A stretch of DNA of 11,913 nucleotides. It comes from CAZSLZ01 sp964607865. Its GTDB lineage: Bacteria > Vulcanimicrobiota > JAJTBE01 > CAZSLZ01. Location: positions 1 through 11,913 of the forward strand of contig CAZSLZ010000111.1 of NCBI GenBank assembly GCA_964607865.1. Direction: 5' to 3'. The translations under genes were made by a program, and so were the position numbers. Positions within the stretch are counted from its first letter, which is position 1. Every line of letters starts with the position of its first letter. Shown piece after piece: positions 1-6,457 of this stretch. A model generated the notes under the pieces. That model searched no databases. It was not told the DNA's origin and worked only from the letters and a program-made list of their open reading frames with translations.

Positions 1-872
1 TCCAAAGCATCAATTTTTTCAGCTTCGATTTTATGTTCGCTTTCCAGAAATAACTGCCATTGTTTTAAAATTTTGAATTGAATCGGGTCAAAAGGCAGCA
101 GGAACCTAAGTCCCTGGAAAATTCTCTTTCTGAATTTGGGCCCCTGGCGAACCGGTTTGATAAAATCCAGCCCAATTTTTCGTATTGCCTTCTGAAAATG
201 TCGGGTTTCAATTTTTTCCTTACTGAATAAATATTCATCAGCTTTCTTATGACGATACTGGGACGTGAACAAAAGAACAAACTCGGTTACAACATTAAAT
301 TTCTCGGCAATCAGGCCAGCAAGTTGAGGGGCGCCGCTGCCCTTGCGAGCCTGGCTCATTTTTGCAGACTCAAAAAACCAATGTATAAGAGCATTTATAA
401 CAAAGGGAATGAAACCGGCAATGGTGGAAAGTCCTGTTAAACCTTTTTTCTGAATCCAGGCCTCCCTGGTAATAAGGGTATCTAACTCCTGTTCTGTGCA
501 TAAAAGCAACAACCCATCGGATATAACCAATGCCTTTTTCCCCATAAAATGGCCTAATGAAAGAATCATGGGAATGTCATCCTGGAAGAAAAAAAGATCT
601 GCGTTTTCAAGATTAAGTTTTTTCATAATTTTTTGAATCATTTTTCTGTTTTTTATGGTGGTTTCATTCTGTTCAAATTCCGGTGGACTTGCCCGGAAAA
701 ACAGGCTGATGGCGTTGTAACTGAAAAAAAGCTGAAAAATAAAAGAAAGGCTGGTTATTACAAGGGGGTAAATATAAGGTATATCCCAGATGGAGAGCAA
801 CAGCCAGAAGAAAAGAAATATGGCTGTGTTCTGGGCAAGAATGGACAATATGGTTAATAAAATAAGATACAA
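1..872 (-). CDS. M48 (HtpX-like) membrane peptidase homologue lacking the HExxH zinc motif; 3'-partial
   Basis: An open frame runs from a TTG at 872 to the left window edge (290 codons, C-terminus missing). TTG is chosen because GAGGA lies 5 nt upstream (about 883-879) and an in-frame stop sits at 908-906. Two hydrophobic segments (about residues 2-28 and 33-59) are followed by an M48-like core: DLFFFQDDIPM, KKALVISDGLLLLCTEQEL (residues 112-130), a third hydrophobic stretch (about 145-167) and a tail in which LLPFDPIQFKIL takes the place of the family's THPPxxxRI. At the HExxH position the sequence reads R136-E137-A-W-I140, so both histidine ligands are gone. The downstream E-F-x-A-D glutamate is replaced in RHKKAD (207-212). 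The reading frame is clean, so this is probably an expressed, non-catalytic M48 paralogue rather than debris. Family assignment comes from pattern recognition only. Divergent from parA. Function unknown. Confidence 0.72.
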   Translation of the reverse strand, partial: MYLILLTILSILAQNTAIFLFFWLLLSIWDIPYIYPLVITSLSFIFQLFFSYNAISLFFRASPPEFEQNETTIKNRKMIQKIMKKLNLENADLFFFQDDIPMILSLGHFMGKKALVISDGLLLLCTEQELDTLITREAWIQKKGLTGLSTIAGFIPFVINALIHWFFESAKMSQARKGSGAPQLAGLIAEKFNVVTEFVLLFTSQYRHKKADEYLFSKEKIETRHFQKAIRKIGLDFIKPVRQGPKFRKRIFQGLRFLLPFDPIQFKILKQWQLFLESEHKIEAEKIDAL

Positions 873-913
873 TTTATTCCTCAATTCAGGTTTGAAACTG
901 TTTTTCTATAATT

Positions 914-922
914 TTTATATCA
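914..922 (-). promoter_or_regulatory. Candidate extended -10 for the M48-like gene
   Basis: TGATATAAA read on the minus strand fits an extended -10 (TGn followed by TATAAA), about 42 nt before the TTG start at 872. A matching -35 is poor (TTTTCA at an 18-nt spacing). It lies in the AT-rich divergent gap between the M48-like gene and parA. Confidence 0.33.
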
Positions 923-927
923 AACCT

Positions 928-956
928 TTAAAAATAGTGAAAAATTGGCATATAAT
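928..956 (+). promoter_or_regulatory. Candidate sigma-A-type promoter of the parA-parB run
   Basis: A perfect TATAAT at 951-956 has TTAAAA at 928-933 with a 17-nt spacer. The -35 is a weak match. Transcription would start near 963 and leave an untranslated leader of roughly 70 nt before the parA start at 1036. The region is AT-rich, so a chance match is possible. Confidence 0.35.
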
Positions 957-1035
957 TATTCATGGTTTCGAATTGATGAGGGAAGGATAAAAGGCTGTGG
1001 TAAAAGAATATTCCCGCATCTAAATGGAGGTTGAA

Positions 1036-1812
1036 ATGGCTAGAACAATAACGATAGCAAATCAGAAAGGTGGCGTAGGAAAGACCACCACTACTATAAA
1101 TTTATCGGTAGCCCTTGCTATGCAGGGCAGAAAATCCCTTCTGGTGGACCTGGATCCTCAGGGTAACACCACCGCAGGGATAGGAATTGACAAAAAAGAT
1201 ATAAAGCATTCGGTATATGATGTATTACTGGGAAATTTCAAGATTTCCGAGGTCATGCTGGAAACAGATTGTGACGGCGTATTCATAGTGCCAGCAAATC
1301 TTTCCCTGGCAGGCGCCGAGGTGGAGCTTATCTCGGAGTTTTCCAGGGAACACCGGTTGCAGACGGTGTTAAAAGAAGTACAGGATCAATTCGATTACAT
1401 TTTCATTGATTGTCCGCCCTCGCTGGGATTATTGACCATCAACGGACTTACCGCCGCCGACGGCATTCTTATTCCGGTACAATGCGAATATTATGCTCTT
1501 GAAGGCCTGTCCCAGCTTCTCCAGACTTTTGACCTGGTGAAGAAGCATCTGAACCCTTCCCTGGTAATTGAAGGTGTTTTGCTCACCATGTTCGATCAGC
1601 GCCTGAACCTGGCAACCCAGGTTGCCGAAGAGGTGAGAAATTATTTTGATAACAAGGTTTATGAAACTATAATACCCAGAAATGTCAGGCTTTCCGAAGC
1701 ACCAGGCTTTGGCAAATCGATTTTTGGTTATGACAGGAGTTGCAGGGGGGCCGAGGCTTATGAAAAGTTGGCCCGGGAGGTTATAAATAATGCAAAAGTC
1801 AGTATTGGGTAA
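1036..1812 (+). CDS. parA: ParA/Soj chromosome-partitioning ATPase
   Basis: This is a 258-residue P-loop ATPase of the MinD/ParA superfamily, which works with DNA-bound ParB in segregating the replicated origin region. Visible motifs are the deviant Walker A KGGVGKTT (residues 11-18, signature lysine K11), the A' segment LLVDLDPQGN (D38, D40), Walker B FIDCPP around D125, and the C-terminal IPRNVRLSEAPGFG typical of Soj. There is no N-terminal DNA-binding extension, which points to the chromosomal Soj type rather than the longer plasmid type. The ATG at 1036 is preferred over the in-frame ATG at 1024 because GGAGG at 1026-1030 sits 5 nt before it and would overlap the earlier start. It overlaps parB by 23 nt, suggesting translational coupling. 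Confidence 0.95.
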   Translation: MARTITIANQKGGVGKTTTTINLSVALAMQGRKSLLVDLDPQGNTTAGIGIDKKDIKHSVYDVLLGNFKISEVMLETDCDGVFIVPANLSLAGAEVELISEFSREHRLQTVLKEVQDQFDYIFIDCPPSLGLLTINGLTAADGILIPVQCEYYALEGLSQLLQTFDLVKKHLNPSLVIEGVLLTMFDQRLNLATQVAEEVRNYFDNKVYETIIPRNVRLSEAPGFGKSIFGYDRSCRGAEAYEKLAREVINNAKVSIG

Positions 1813-2647
1813 GGGGCTGTCAGCTTTAATCAACACCGACAGTAATTTTTCATCAGAACAGATTCTTTATTTAAAGCCTGATGAAATCTGCCTGAACCCT
1901 GTTCAGCCCAGAAAAATAATAGAGCAGGAAAAGATAAGGGAATTGGCAGATTCCATAAAACATTACGGAGTTTTGCAACCTCTGATTGTTACTAAAAAAG
2001 AAGGGCTTTATCACCTGGTGGTGGGGGAACGCAGGTTGAGAGCATGCAGGCTTTTGGGTATTGAGGAAATTCCTGCAATAATAAAGGAATTTGCCTGGGA
2101 TGACATGCTGAAGGTGGCGCTGGTGGAAAACCTGCAAAGGCAGGATTTGAATGCCATTGAAGAAGCCCGGGCTTATAAGTTATTGCTGGTGGAGCATGGC
2201 CTGACACAGGAACAGGTGTCGGAAGCTATTGGAAAGAGCAGGCCCTATGTGGCAAATATTGTAAGGTTGTTGAACTTACCTCAACCCATAATTGACGATG
2301 TGGAAGCTGAGCTTCTGTCACCGGGGCATGCCAGGGCTTTACTGGGCCTGGAAGATGAGAACAAGATCATTACTATTGCAGAAAAAATAAAAAATGAAGG
2401 ATTATCGGTAAGGCAAACTGAAAAACTGGTTAAGAGTTTAAAAGAAAACTTGCCACGAAAAACAACGGTTTCAAAATTATTGCCTTTCTACAGAAAACTT
2501 CAGGATACATTGTCCACCCAGTTTTCCACAAGGGTTCTGGTAAAGAAGACTAAAAATCAGGGTGGAAAAATTGAAATTCATTTCAATTCCGAAGAAGAAT
2601 TGGGCAGGCTGATAAGCATTATGGGCGCTGATGAGAAGTGGGTTTAA
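1790..2647 (+). CDS. parB: ParB/Spo0J centromere-binding CTPase
   Basis: A 285-residue ParB-family protein that binds parS sites, spreads as a CTP-dependent clamp and stimulates ParA. The N-terminus MQKSVLGKGLSALI is the usual ParA-contacting LGKGLxALI segment. The N-terminal domain contains NPVQPRK (about 36-42), the CTP-binding box GERRLRA (79-85) and VENLQRQDLN (112-121). A helix-turn-helix follows at about 138-162 (LTQEQVSEAIGKSRPYVANI). The C-terminal dimerisation part ends in GGKIEIHFNSEEELGRLI. The start has GGGAGG at 1775-1780, 9 nt upstream and inside parA. No consensus parS was seen by eye in the window. dnaX begins 16 nt after its stop. Confidence 0.95.
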   Translation: MQKSVLGKGLSALINTDSNFSSEQILYLKPDEICLNPVQPRKIIEQEKIRELADSIKHYGVLQPLIVTKKEGLYHLVVGERRLRACRLLGIEEIPAIIKEFAWDDMLKVALVENLQRQDLNAIEEARAYKLLLVEHGLTQEQVSEAIGKSRPYVANIVRLLNLPQPIIDDVEAELLSPGHARALLGLEDENKIITIAEKIKNEGLSVRQTEKLVKSLKENLPRKTTVSKLLPFYRKLQDTLSTQFSTRVLVKKTKNQGGKIEIHFNSEEELGRLISIMGADEKWV

Positions 2648-2663
2648 TGAGGAGAGAAAATAA

Positions 2664-4391
2664 TTGACACCCAGTGGTAATACCAGTATGGAACAAAAGA
2701 ATATGGAAGAAACTCAGAAAACCGGCAGCAGGGCATTACACCGGCGTTATCGATCCCGTAACTTCAATGAACTCATAGGACAGGAGCATGTGGTTCAGAC
2801 TCTGAAAAATGCCATTGAAACTGGCCGGATAGCTTCAGCATATCTTTTCAGCGGGCCCAGGGGAACCGGCAAAACCAGTACTGCCAGAATTCTTGCCAAG
2901 GCTATAAACTGCCCAAATGAAAAAAAGGGGCAACCCTGTAACAAATGCAATATTTGCCGTGCCATCAATGCGGGAAATTTCATGGATGTCATAGAGATGG
3001 ACGCCGCCTCTCATACCCAGGTTGATAAAATAAGGGAATTTATCGTGGAAAAAGTCAATTTCCGCCCGGTCGAAGCAAAAAAGAAAGTTTATATTATCGA
3101 TGAAGTCCATAAACTTTCCAGTTATTCCTTCGATGCACTGTTAAAAACTATAGAAGAGCCCCCACCTTTTGTAATCTTTATTCTTGCCACCACAGAACCC
3201 GAGAAACTGCCTGCGACCATAGTATCCCGTTGCCAACGGTTTGATTTCAAGAGAATTTCCATTGTAAAAATAGTGGAACGATTAAGGGAAATTTCTGAAA
3301 GGGAAAAATTTGATATTGAAGATGGCGCTCTGAATCTTATTGCCCAGGCTGCAGACGGCGCCTTAAGGGATGCCCTGGTTATTCTGGAGCAGGCATCTTC
3401 TTTTTCTGAAAATACCATTACAGCCGGCGACATTATTTCATTACTGGGCATAACCCGGTTGGAAGCGCTTTTTGATTTTGCCGATATTATTCTTGACAAG
3501 GATACTACCCGTGGGCTCAAATTTATTCATGAAATTCACATGGAAGGCAAGGACCTGCACCGTTTAACTGTGGATGTGCTGGAACATTTCAGGCGGCTGT
3601 TAATGGTTCAGTTGGTGCGTGACGCCGAATCGATTCTGGAGGTTTCCGACGATCTTTATGACCGGCTGAAGGGGCAGGGCGCCCGGTTTAAAAAAGCTCA
3701 TCTTCTGCATATAATAAAAGAATTGATTGAGCACAGGAAGAATTTGAAGGAATTGGGGATGGAGCGGATTTTATGGGAAGCTTTGGTTGTGAAACTGACC
3801 CGATGGGAAGTTACCCCCAGTATTGAGAATTTGAACAGGAAGATTAATGAGCTTGAAATGAAAATGATGGCTCTTGCCGGAGGTAAACTGCCTGCAATTA
3901 CAAGTAAGAAAAGTTATAAAAATGCCCTGTCAACAATGACAAAAGAGAAAAGTGAATTGAAAACGGTTAAGAAAAAAGATGCAGGCAAGGGAAACCTGGT
4001 TAACCCGAAAGCTGGCTACGCGGGGGAAGGTAGTAAATCAGGAGATGTAAAACTTGACGATGTGGGATTATGGCATAAGCTTTTGCGACAGGTTAAGCAG
4101 ACCCAGTTCAAGTTAGTTCCTATTCTGCAACAGGTTGGCGCGGGAAAAGTTGTTAATGATAAATATGTACTATATCCAGGGCCCGGCCAATCCTTTAACA
4201 GGAAAACCCTGGAAATGCATCGAAGATACCTGGAAGACGTTTTAGAAAACCTTACAGGGAAATGCTTGCAACTTCAAATTGAAGACAGTAAGGCCGATGG
4301 ACTTTTTCAGTCCAGCCAGATGTCTCATGGACAGTTTACACAGAAGGTTAAGGATATGTTCAGCGCTGTTGAAGTTAATGAAACAAGTTAA
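2664..4391 (+). CDS. dnaX: DNA polymerase III subunit gamma/tau (clamp-loader ATPase)
   Basis: This 575-residue AAA+ ATPase is the motor of the clamp loader that places the sliding clamp on primed DNA. Walker A is GPRGTGKT (residues 64-71). The DnaX zinc module is intact (C83, C92, C95, C98). Walker B is IIDEVH (144-149), and the arginine-finger motif SRC is at 188-190 after the sensor segment ILATTEPE. The collar domain runs to about residue 395. A Lys/Gly-rich linker (about 405-465) leads to a C-terminal tau-like domain (about 468-575). The TTG at 2664 is chosen because GAGGAG at 2649-2654 lies 9 nt upstream; the ATG at 2688 lacks such a site. A slippery AAA-AAA-G at 3972-3978 lies in the linker. 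It probably continues the par transcript. Confidence 0.95.
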   Translation: MTPSGNTSMEQKNMEETQKTGSRALHRRYRSRNFNELIGQEHVVQTLKNAIETGRIASAYLFSGPRGTGKTSTARILAKAINCPNEKKGQPCNKCNICRAINAGNFMDVIEMDAASHTQVDKIREFIVEKVNFRPVEAKKKVYIIDEVHKLSSYSFDALLKTIEEPPPFVIFILATTEPEKLPATIVSRCQRFDFKRISIVKIVERLREISEREKFDIEDGALNLIAQAADGALRDALVILEQASSFSENTITAGDIISLLGITRLEALFDFADIILDKDTTRGLKFIHEIHMEGKDLHRLTVDVLEHFRRLLMVQLVRDAESILEVSDDLYDRLKGQGARFKKAHLLHIIKELIEHRKNLKELGMERILWEALVVKLTRWEVTPSIENLNRKINELEMKMMALAGGKLPAITSKKSYKNALSTMTKEKSELKTVKKKDAGKGNLVNPKAGYAGEGSKSGDVKLDDVGLWHKLLRQVKQTQFKLVPILQQVGAGKVVNDKYVLYPGPGQSFNRKTLEMHRRYLEDVLENLTGKCLQLQIEDSKADGLFQSSQMSHGQFTQKVKDMFSAVEVNETS

Positions 4392-4419
4392 TTTACTCTT
4401 ATGAATGGAGGCTGCTTTT

Positions 4420-4830
4420 ATGGCAGAAACAGACATGAAGAATAAAGTTCTTTTAGTTGATGATGATGACCAGATATTGCGTTCCTTGCGCACATACCTG
4501 GAGCTGGAAAGTTATGAAGTGGAAACTGCCAGTAACGGAGTGGAAGCACTGCAAAAAATCAAGCAATATGATCCTGAAATTGTGGTTCTTGATATTATGA
4601 TGCCGGAAATGGATGGTTTTGAGGTCATGGAAAAGATAAAGGAAAATCCTGAAACCGAGAAATTGCCTGTAATTATGCTCACAGCTAAAGGACAGGATGT
4701 GGACGTTTTAAAAGGTTATAGAATGGGCGCCGCATCTTATATGACCAAACCCTTTAACCTGAATGAACTTGTTGAAAATATAGAGATGGTAATGAACGAC
4801 TGGGGAAAAAGACAGACACAGAAAGCATAA
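4420..4830 (+). CDS. Stand-alone response-regulator receiver protein (CheY/Spo0F-like)
   Basis: A 136-residue protein consisting of one receiver domain and no output domain. The acidic pocket is VDDDD (residues 13-17), the phospho-acceptor is D58 in VVLDIMMPEMDG, and the switch residues are T88 (MLTAKG) and K110 (TKPF), so all residues needed for phosphotransfer are present. The in-frame ATG at 4405 was rejected because GGAGG at 4407-4411 overlaps it and lies 8 nt before the ATG at 4420. It sits between dnaX and ybaB in the same orientation, separated by 28 and 41 nt. Proteins of this size act as phosphorelay intermediates or act by protein contact; the partner kinase cannot be named from this window. 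The sensor kinase at the right end is too far away to be assumed as its partner. Confidence 0.9.
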   Translation: MAETDMKNKVLLVDDDDQILRSLRTYLELESYEVETASNGVEALQKIKQYDPEIVVLDIMMPEMDGFEVMEKIKENPETEKLPVIMLTAKGQDVDVLKGYRMGAASYMTKPFNLNELVENIEMVMNDWGKRQTQKA

Positions 4831-4834
4831 AATG

Positions 4835-4850
4835 AGGTAAATATTTACCT
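4835..4850. repeat. Perfect 16-bp palindrome before ybaB
   Basis: AGGTAAATATTTACCT is a perfect inverted repeat with no spacer, in the 41-nt gap between the receiver gene and ybaB, 8 nt before the AGGAGGT ribosome binding site. As dsDNA it could be a dimer operator. As RNA it lacks a loop and a U-tract, so it is a poor terminator. Confidence 0.6.
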
Positions 4851-4871
4851 GAAATACAGGAGGTTATAAAT

Positions 4872-5189
4872 ATGCAGAGGCAAATGCTTCGAAAAATGCA
4901 AAAACAGATGCAGAAATCCATTGCAAAAATGCAGGAAGATTTAAATAGTATGGAAGTGGAAGGGGTCGCCAGCAATGGGGTGGTTACCCTTAAACTTAAC
5001 GGCCAACATGAACTTCTGTCGGTGAAGATAGACCCTTCAGTAGTTGACCCTGAAGAAGTGGATATGCTGGAAGATCTTATAGTGGTTGCCTACCGTGATG
5101 CAACCACAAAATTACAAAACCAGCAGATGGAAGCCATGAGCAAACTCACCGGAGGAATGAATATTCCTCCCGAGTTGATGGGTTTTTAA
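4872..5189 (+). CDS. ybaB: YbaB/EbfC nucleoid-associated DNA-binding protein
   Basis: A 105-residue YbaB/EbfC-family protein; members are small dimers that bind DNA and are commonly encoded next to dnaX and recR. The N-terminal half is a charged, Met/Gln-rich helix (MQRQMLRKMQKQMQKS, then IAKMQEDLNSMEVEG). The core is GVVTLKLNGQHELLSVKIDP, followed by the family-typical acidic DLIVVAYRDAT segment, and the tail GGMNIPPELMGF is close to the family ending. The start is fixed by AGGAGGT at 4858-4864, 8 nt upstream. The usual downstream partner recR is absent; the next gene is a pilin with its own promoter. Confidence 0.92.
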   Translation: MQRQMLRKMQKQMQKSIAKMQEDLNSMEVEGVASNGVVTLKLNGQHELLSVKIDPSVVDPEEVDMLEDLIVVAYRDATTKLQNQQMEAMSKLTGGMNIPPELMGF

Positions 5190-5220
5190 TTCAAATTATT
5201 AAGTATTTAACCCAGTGAAA

Positions 5221-5249
5221 TTGAAAATCAAAATTTGTTGTGCTATAAT
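5221..5249 (+). promoter_or_regulatory. Promoter of the first pilin gene
   Basis: TTGAAA at 5221-5226, a 17-nt spacer, and a perfect extended -10 TGCTATAAT at 5241-5249. The -10 ends exactly 32 nt before the ATG at 5282, the same distance seen at both other pilin genes in the window. Expected start of transcription is near 5256, giving a leader of about 25 nt. Confidence 0.8.
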
Positions 5250-5281
5250 AAAAATACAATAAATTTAAAGGTGGAAAAATG

Positions 5282-5707
5282 ATGAAAAGGTTCTCAGCCT
5301 CCAAAGGATTCACAATGATAGAGCTTATGATCGTTATAGCTATTATTGCAACTTTGTCGGGAATCATTATACCCAATATTTCCCGGGCAAAGGCTCAGGC
5401 CAATTATGTTGCATGCCAGGAAACCCTGAAAAATACAGCAACAGCCATTGAAACATATATAATCGATCATAATGATTATCCGGTTACAGAAAACCTGGAA
5501 ACCGCCCTTGTTCCAGATTATGTCGGAAAAGTCCCTACCTGTCCCCAAAGTAAATTGCCATATTTTTATGATACCGACCCAACTGCAAATCACCCATATT
5601 ATATTTTAATATGTGACAGTGGGAACACATTGCCCCATTCCCCGAATACCGGGCTTACCCCGCTGGCATACGATAACAAAAAGGGATTATTTCTGCTTGT
5701 TGAATAA
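5282..5707 (+). CDS. Type IV pilin-like protein (pilin 1)
   Basis: A 141-residue class III signal-peptide protein. The leader MKRFSASKG ends at a prepilin-peptidase site, G|FTMIELM, with the conserved glutamate at mature position 5, followed by the hydrophobic assembly helix (IVIAIIATLSGIIIP) and NISRAKAQANYVAC. The C-terminal domain carries YVGKVPTCPQ, corresponding to YIGKNPVCPA and YISAKPVCPA in the other two pilins. The second ATG of ATGATG is taken as the start: AAAGGTGG then lies 7 nt upstream, and the -10-to-ATG distance becomes exactly 32 nt as at the sister genes. The product should be processed by a prepilin peptidase and assembled in the cell envelope, but no assembly genes lie nearby. 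Major or minor pilin cannot be decided. Confidence 0.88.
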   Translation: MKRFSASKGFTMIELMIVIAIIATLSGIIIPNISRAKAQANYVACQETLKNTATAIETYIIDHNDYPVTENLETALVPDYVGKVPTCPQSKLPYFYDTDPTANHPYYILICDSGNTLPHSPNTGLTPLAYDNKKGLFLLVE

Positions 5708-5723
5708 ATTAAATTTCACTGAA

Positions 5724-5747
5724 AAAAAGAACCTGCAGGCTCTTTTT
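5724..5747 (+). terminator. Rho-independent-type terminator after pilin 1
   Basis: A hairpin with stem AAAAAGAACC pairing to GGCTCTTTTT (one A-C mismatch) around a TGCA loop, ending in a T5 run. It starts 17 nt after the pilin stop. The A-rich 5' arm could let it work in both directions. The stem is short in G+C, so strength is uncertain. Confidence 0.65.
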
Positions 5748-5860
5748 CGTTTCGAAAAAAAACAATTCATAGATAAGCTGAGCTTCCTTTTTTCATGTCG
5801 TATTGAACGATAAAAATTTTACCATCGCGAGGAACGCATATTTTCTGCCCAGAAAAATTT

Positions 5861-5902
5861 CGTCATCACGAGCATCCGCAAGGATGCGTGGCGATCTCTG
5901 TA
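5861..5902 (+). repeat. REP/MITE-like dispersed repeat unit with hairpin
   Basis: The unit starts CGTCATCACGAG, contains the perfect stem GCATCC/GGATGC (5872-5877 and 5882-5887) with a GCAA tetraloop extended by CAC/GTG across a GA bulge, and ends GTGGCGATCTCTG. This matches the general GTCATTGCGAG...GTGGCAATCTC pattern of short repeats that I recall from many bacterial genomes. A partial second unit (ATCGCGAGGAACGCA) begins at about 5823. Confidence 0.6.
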
Positions 5903-5905
5903 CCA

Positions 5906-5924
5906 CCCCAGTTAAGAATTGGGG
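5906..5924. repeat. Hairpin CCCCAGTT-AAG-AATTGGGG
   Basis: An eight-pair stem (one G-T wobble) with a three-nt loop lies directly after the repeat unit, so two stable hairpins stand in tandem. No T-tract follows closely, so it is not called a terminator. Confidence 0.5.
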
Positions 5925-6142
5925 AACATAATGTTCGCAATGTAGCTTTTTTTACCCGGCAAAAATCCAGTCGCTCACGGACGCAAGATAAGTGGGTTTA
6001 GAAAACTCCTGGTGGGTGTGGCGCAGGCGCCCTTTTTGAAAAAGGCAAACATATCATTCGCCATTTAAATTTACTGATATTTCACCTCTTTCCTGGCTTA
6101 CAAGCCAACCTGCCAGAATAGAAGAATGCAAAATTGCTATAT

Positions 6143-6165
6143 GGCTATAATAAACCGTTATAGCC
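6143..6165. repeat. Perfect 8-bp inverted repeat with 7-nt loop
   Basis: GGCTATAA, a TAAACCG loop and TTATAGCC form a perfect stem. Further GCTATA words flank it on both sides. Role unknown; it lies in the hairpin island far from any gene start. Confidence 0.5.
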
Positions 6166-6412
6166 CAGCTATACCCACAAAAAACCAATGCGGGAAATTT
6201 CATACATTGAAAAAGGCAGCGGATGTTGTAATGAAGGATGAAAGCAGCGGAGCCAAGCTCGAGTTCCGCAGGCGAAGCTGAGGGCTGCCTGAGAGCGCCG
6301 GCGCAGCAATTGAATCCTGAATGAAAAAAGGTGAGCGGGTTTTTAAAATAAATTGATGTGAGCAATAAAATGAAAAGTAAAGGTAAGTGGGTAGGGAACC
6401 AACCCGATCTAA

Positions 6413-6447
6413 CCTGAGATTGCCGCGGCTTCCGTGAAACCTCGCAA
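6413..6447 (-). repeat. Second dispersed repeat unit, abutting the pilin 2 stop
   Basis: Read on the minus strand this gives TTGCGAGG, TTTCACGG, AAGCCGCGG and CAATCTCAGG, the same outline as the unit at 5861-5902 (CACGAG...GTGGCGATCTC) with diverged centre. It begins about 11 nt after the stop codon of the frameshifted pilin gene. The CGTGAAAC inside it resembles half of a parS site but is explained by the repeat. Confidence 0.55.
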
Positions 6448-6457
6448 ATAACAGAAA

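Larger units (their letters stand above)
5748..6457. other. Gene-free island of hairpins and repeat units between two convergent pilin genes
   Basis: No convincing gene is seen over about 700 nt. The stretch holds a series of inverted repeats: TTTTCTG/CAGAAAA at 5841-5856; a GNRA-loop hairpin at 5867-5890; CCCCAGTT/AATTGGGG at 5906-5924; GGCGC/GCGCC at 6020-6031 overlapping CCTTTTT/AAAAAGG at 6031-6045; TGGCTT/AAGCCA at 6094-6107; GGCTATAA/TTATAGCC at 6143-6165; and a GC-rich, self-complementary patch around 6228-6306. It also holds two units of a dispersed repeat family in opposite orientation (5861-5902 and 6413-6447). It may be a remnant of small non-autonomous repeats rather than a functional RNA. 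Confidence 0.55.

Noticed and set aside
249..990. Short plus-strand open frames at 249-440, 633-857 and 790-990
   Set aside because: Most of this stretch is opposite the minus-strand M48-like gene, whose frame is protein-like; the plus frames lack ribosome binding sites and recognisable sequence.
1024..1026. Earlier in-frame ATG as parA start
   Set aside because: The GGAGG motif overlaps this ATG and is ideally spaced to the ATG at 1036; starting at 1036 also gives the usual Soj N-terminus.
1429..1836. 135-codon antisense frame over parA
   Set aside because: It is a shadow of the strongly supported parA frame and shows no independent start signal.
6054..6365. 103-codon minus-strand open frame in the hairpin island
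   Set aside because: It has no ribosome binding site, its composition looks like translated repeats (many Cys, Phe and His with no domain pattern), and it runs through several hairpins.
6430..6441. parS-like half site CGTGAAAC
   Set aside because: Only one arm matches the palindromic parS consensus, the other arm does not pair, and the sequence is accounted for by the dispersed repeat unit at 6413-6447.
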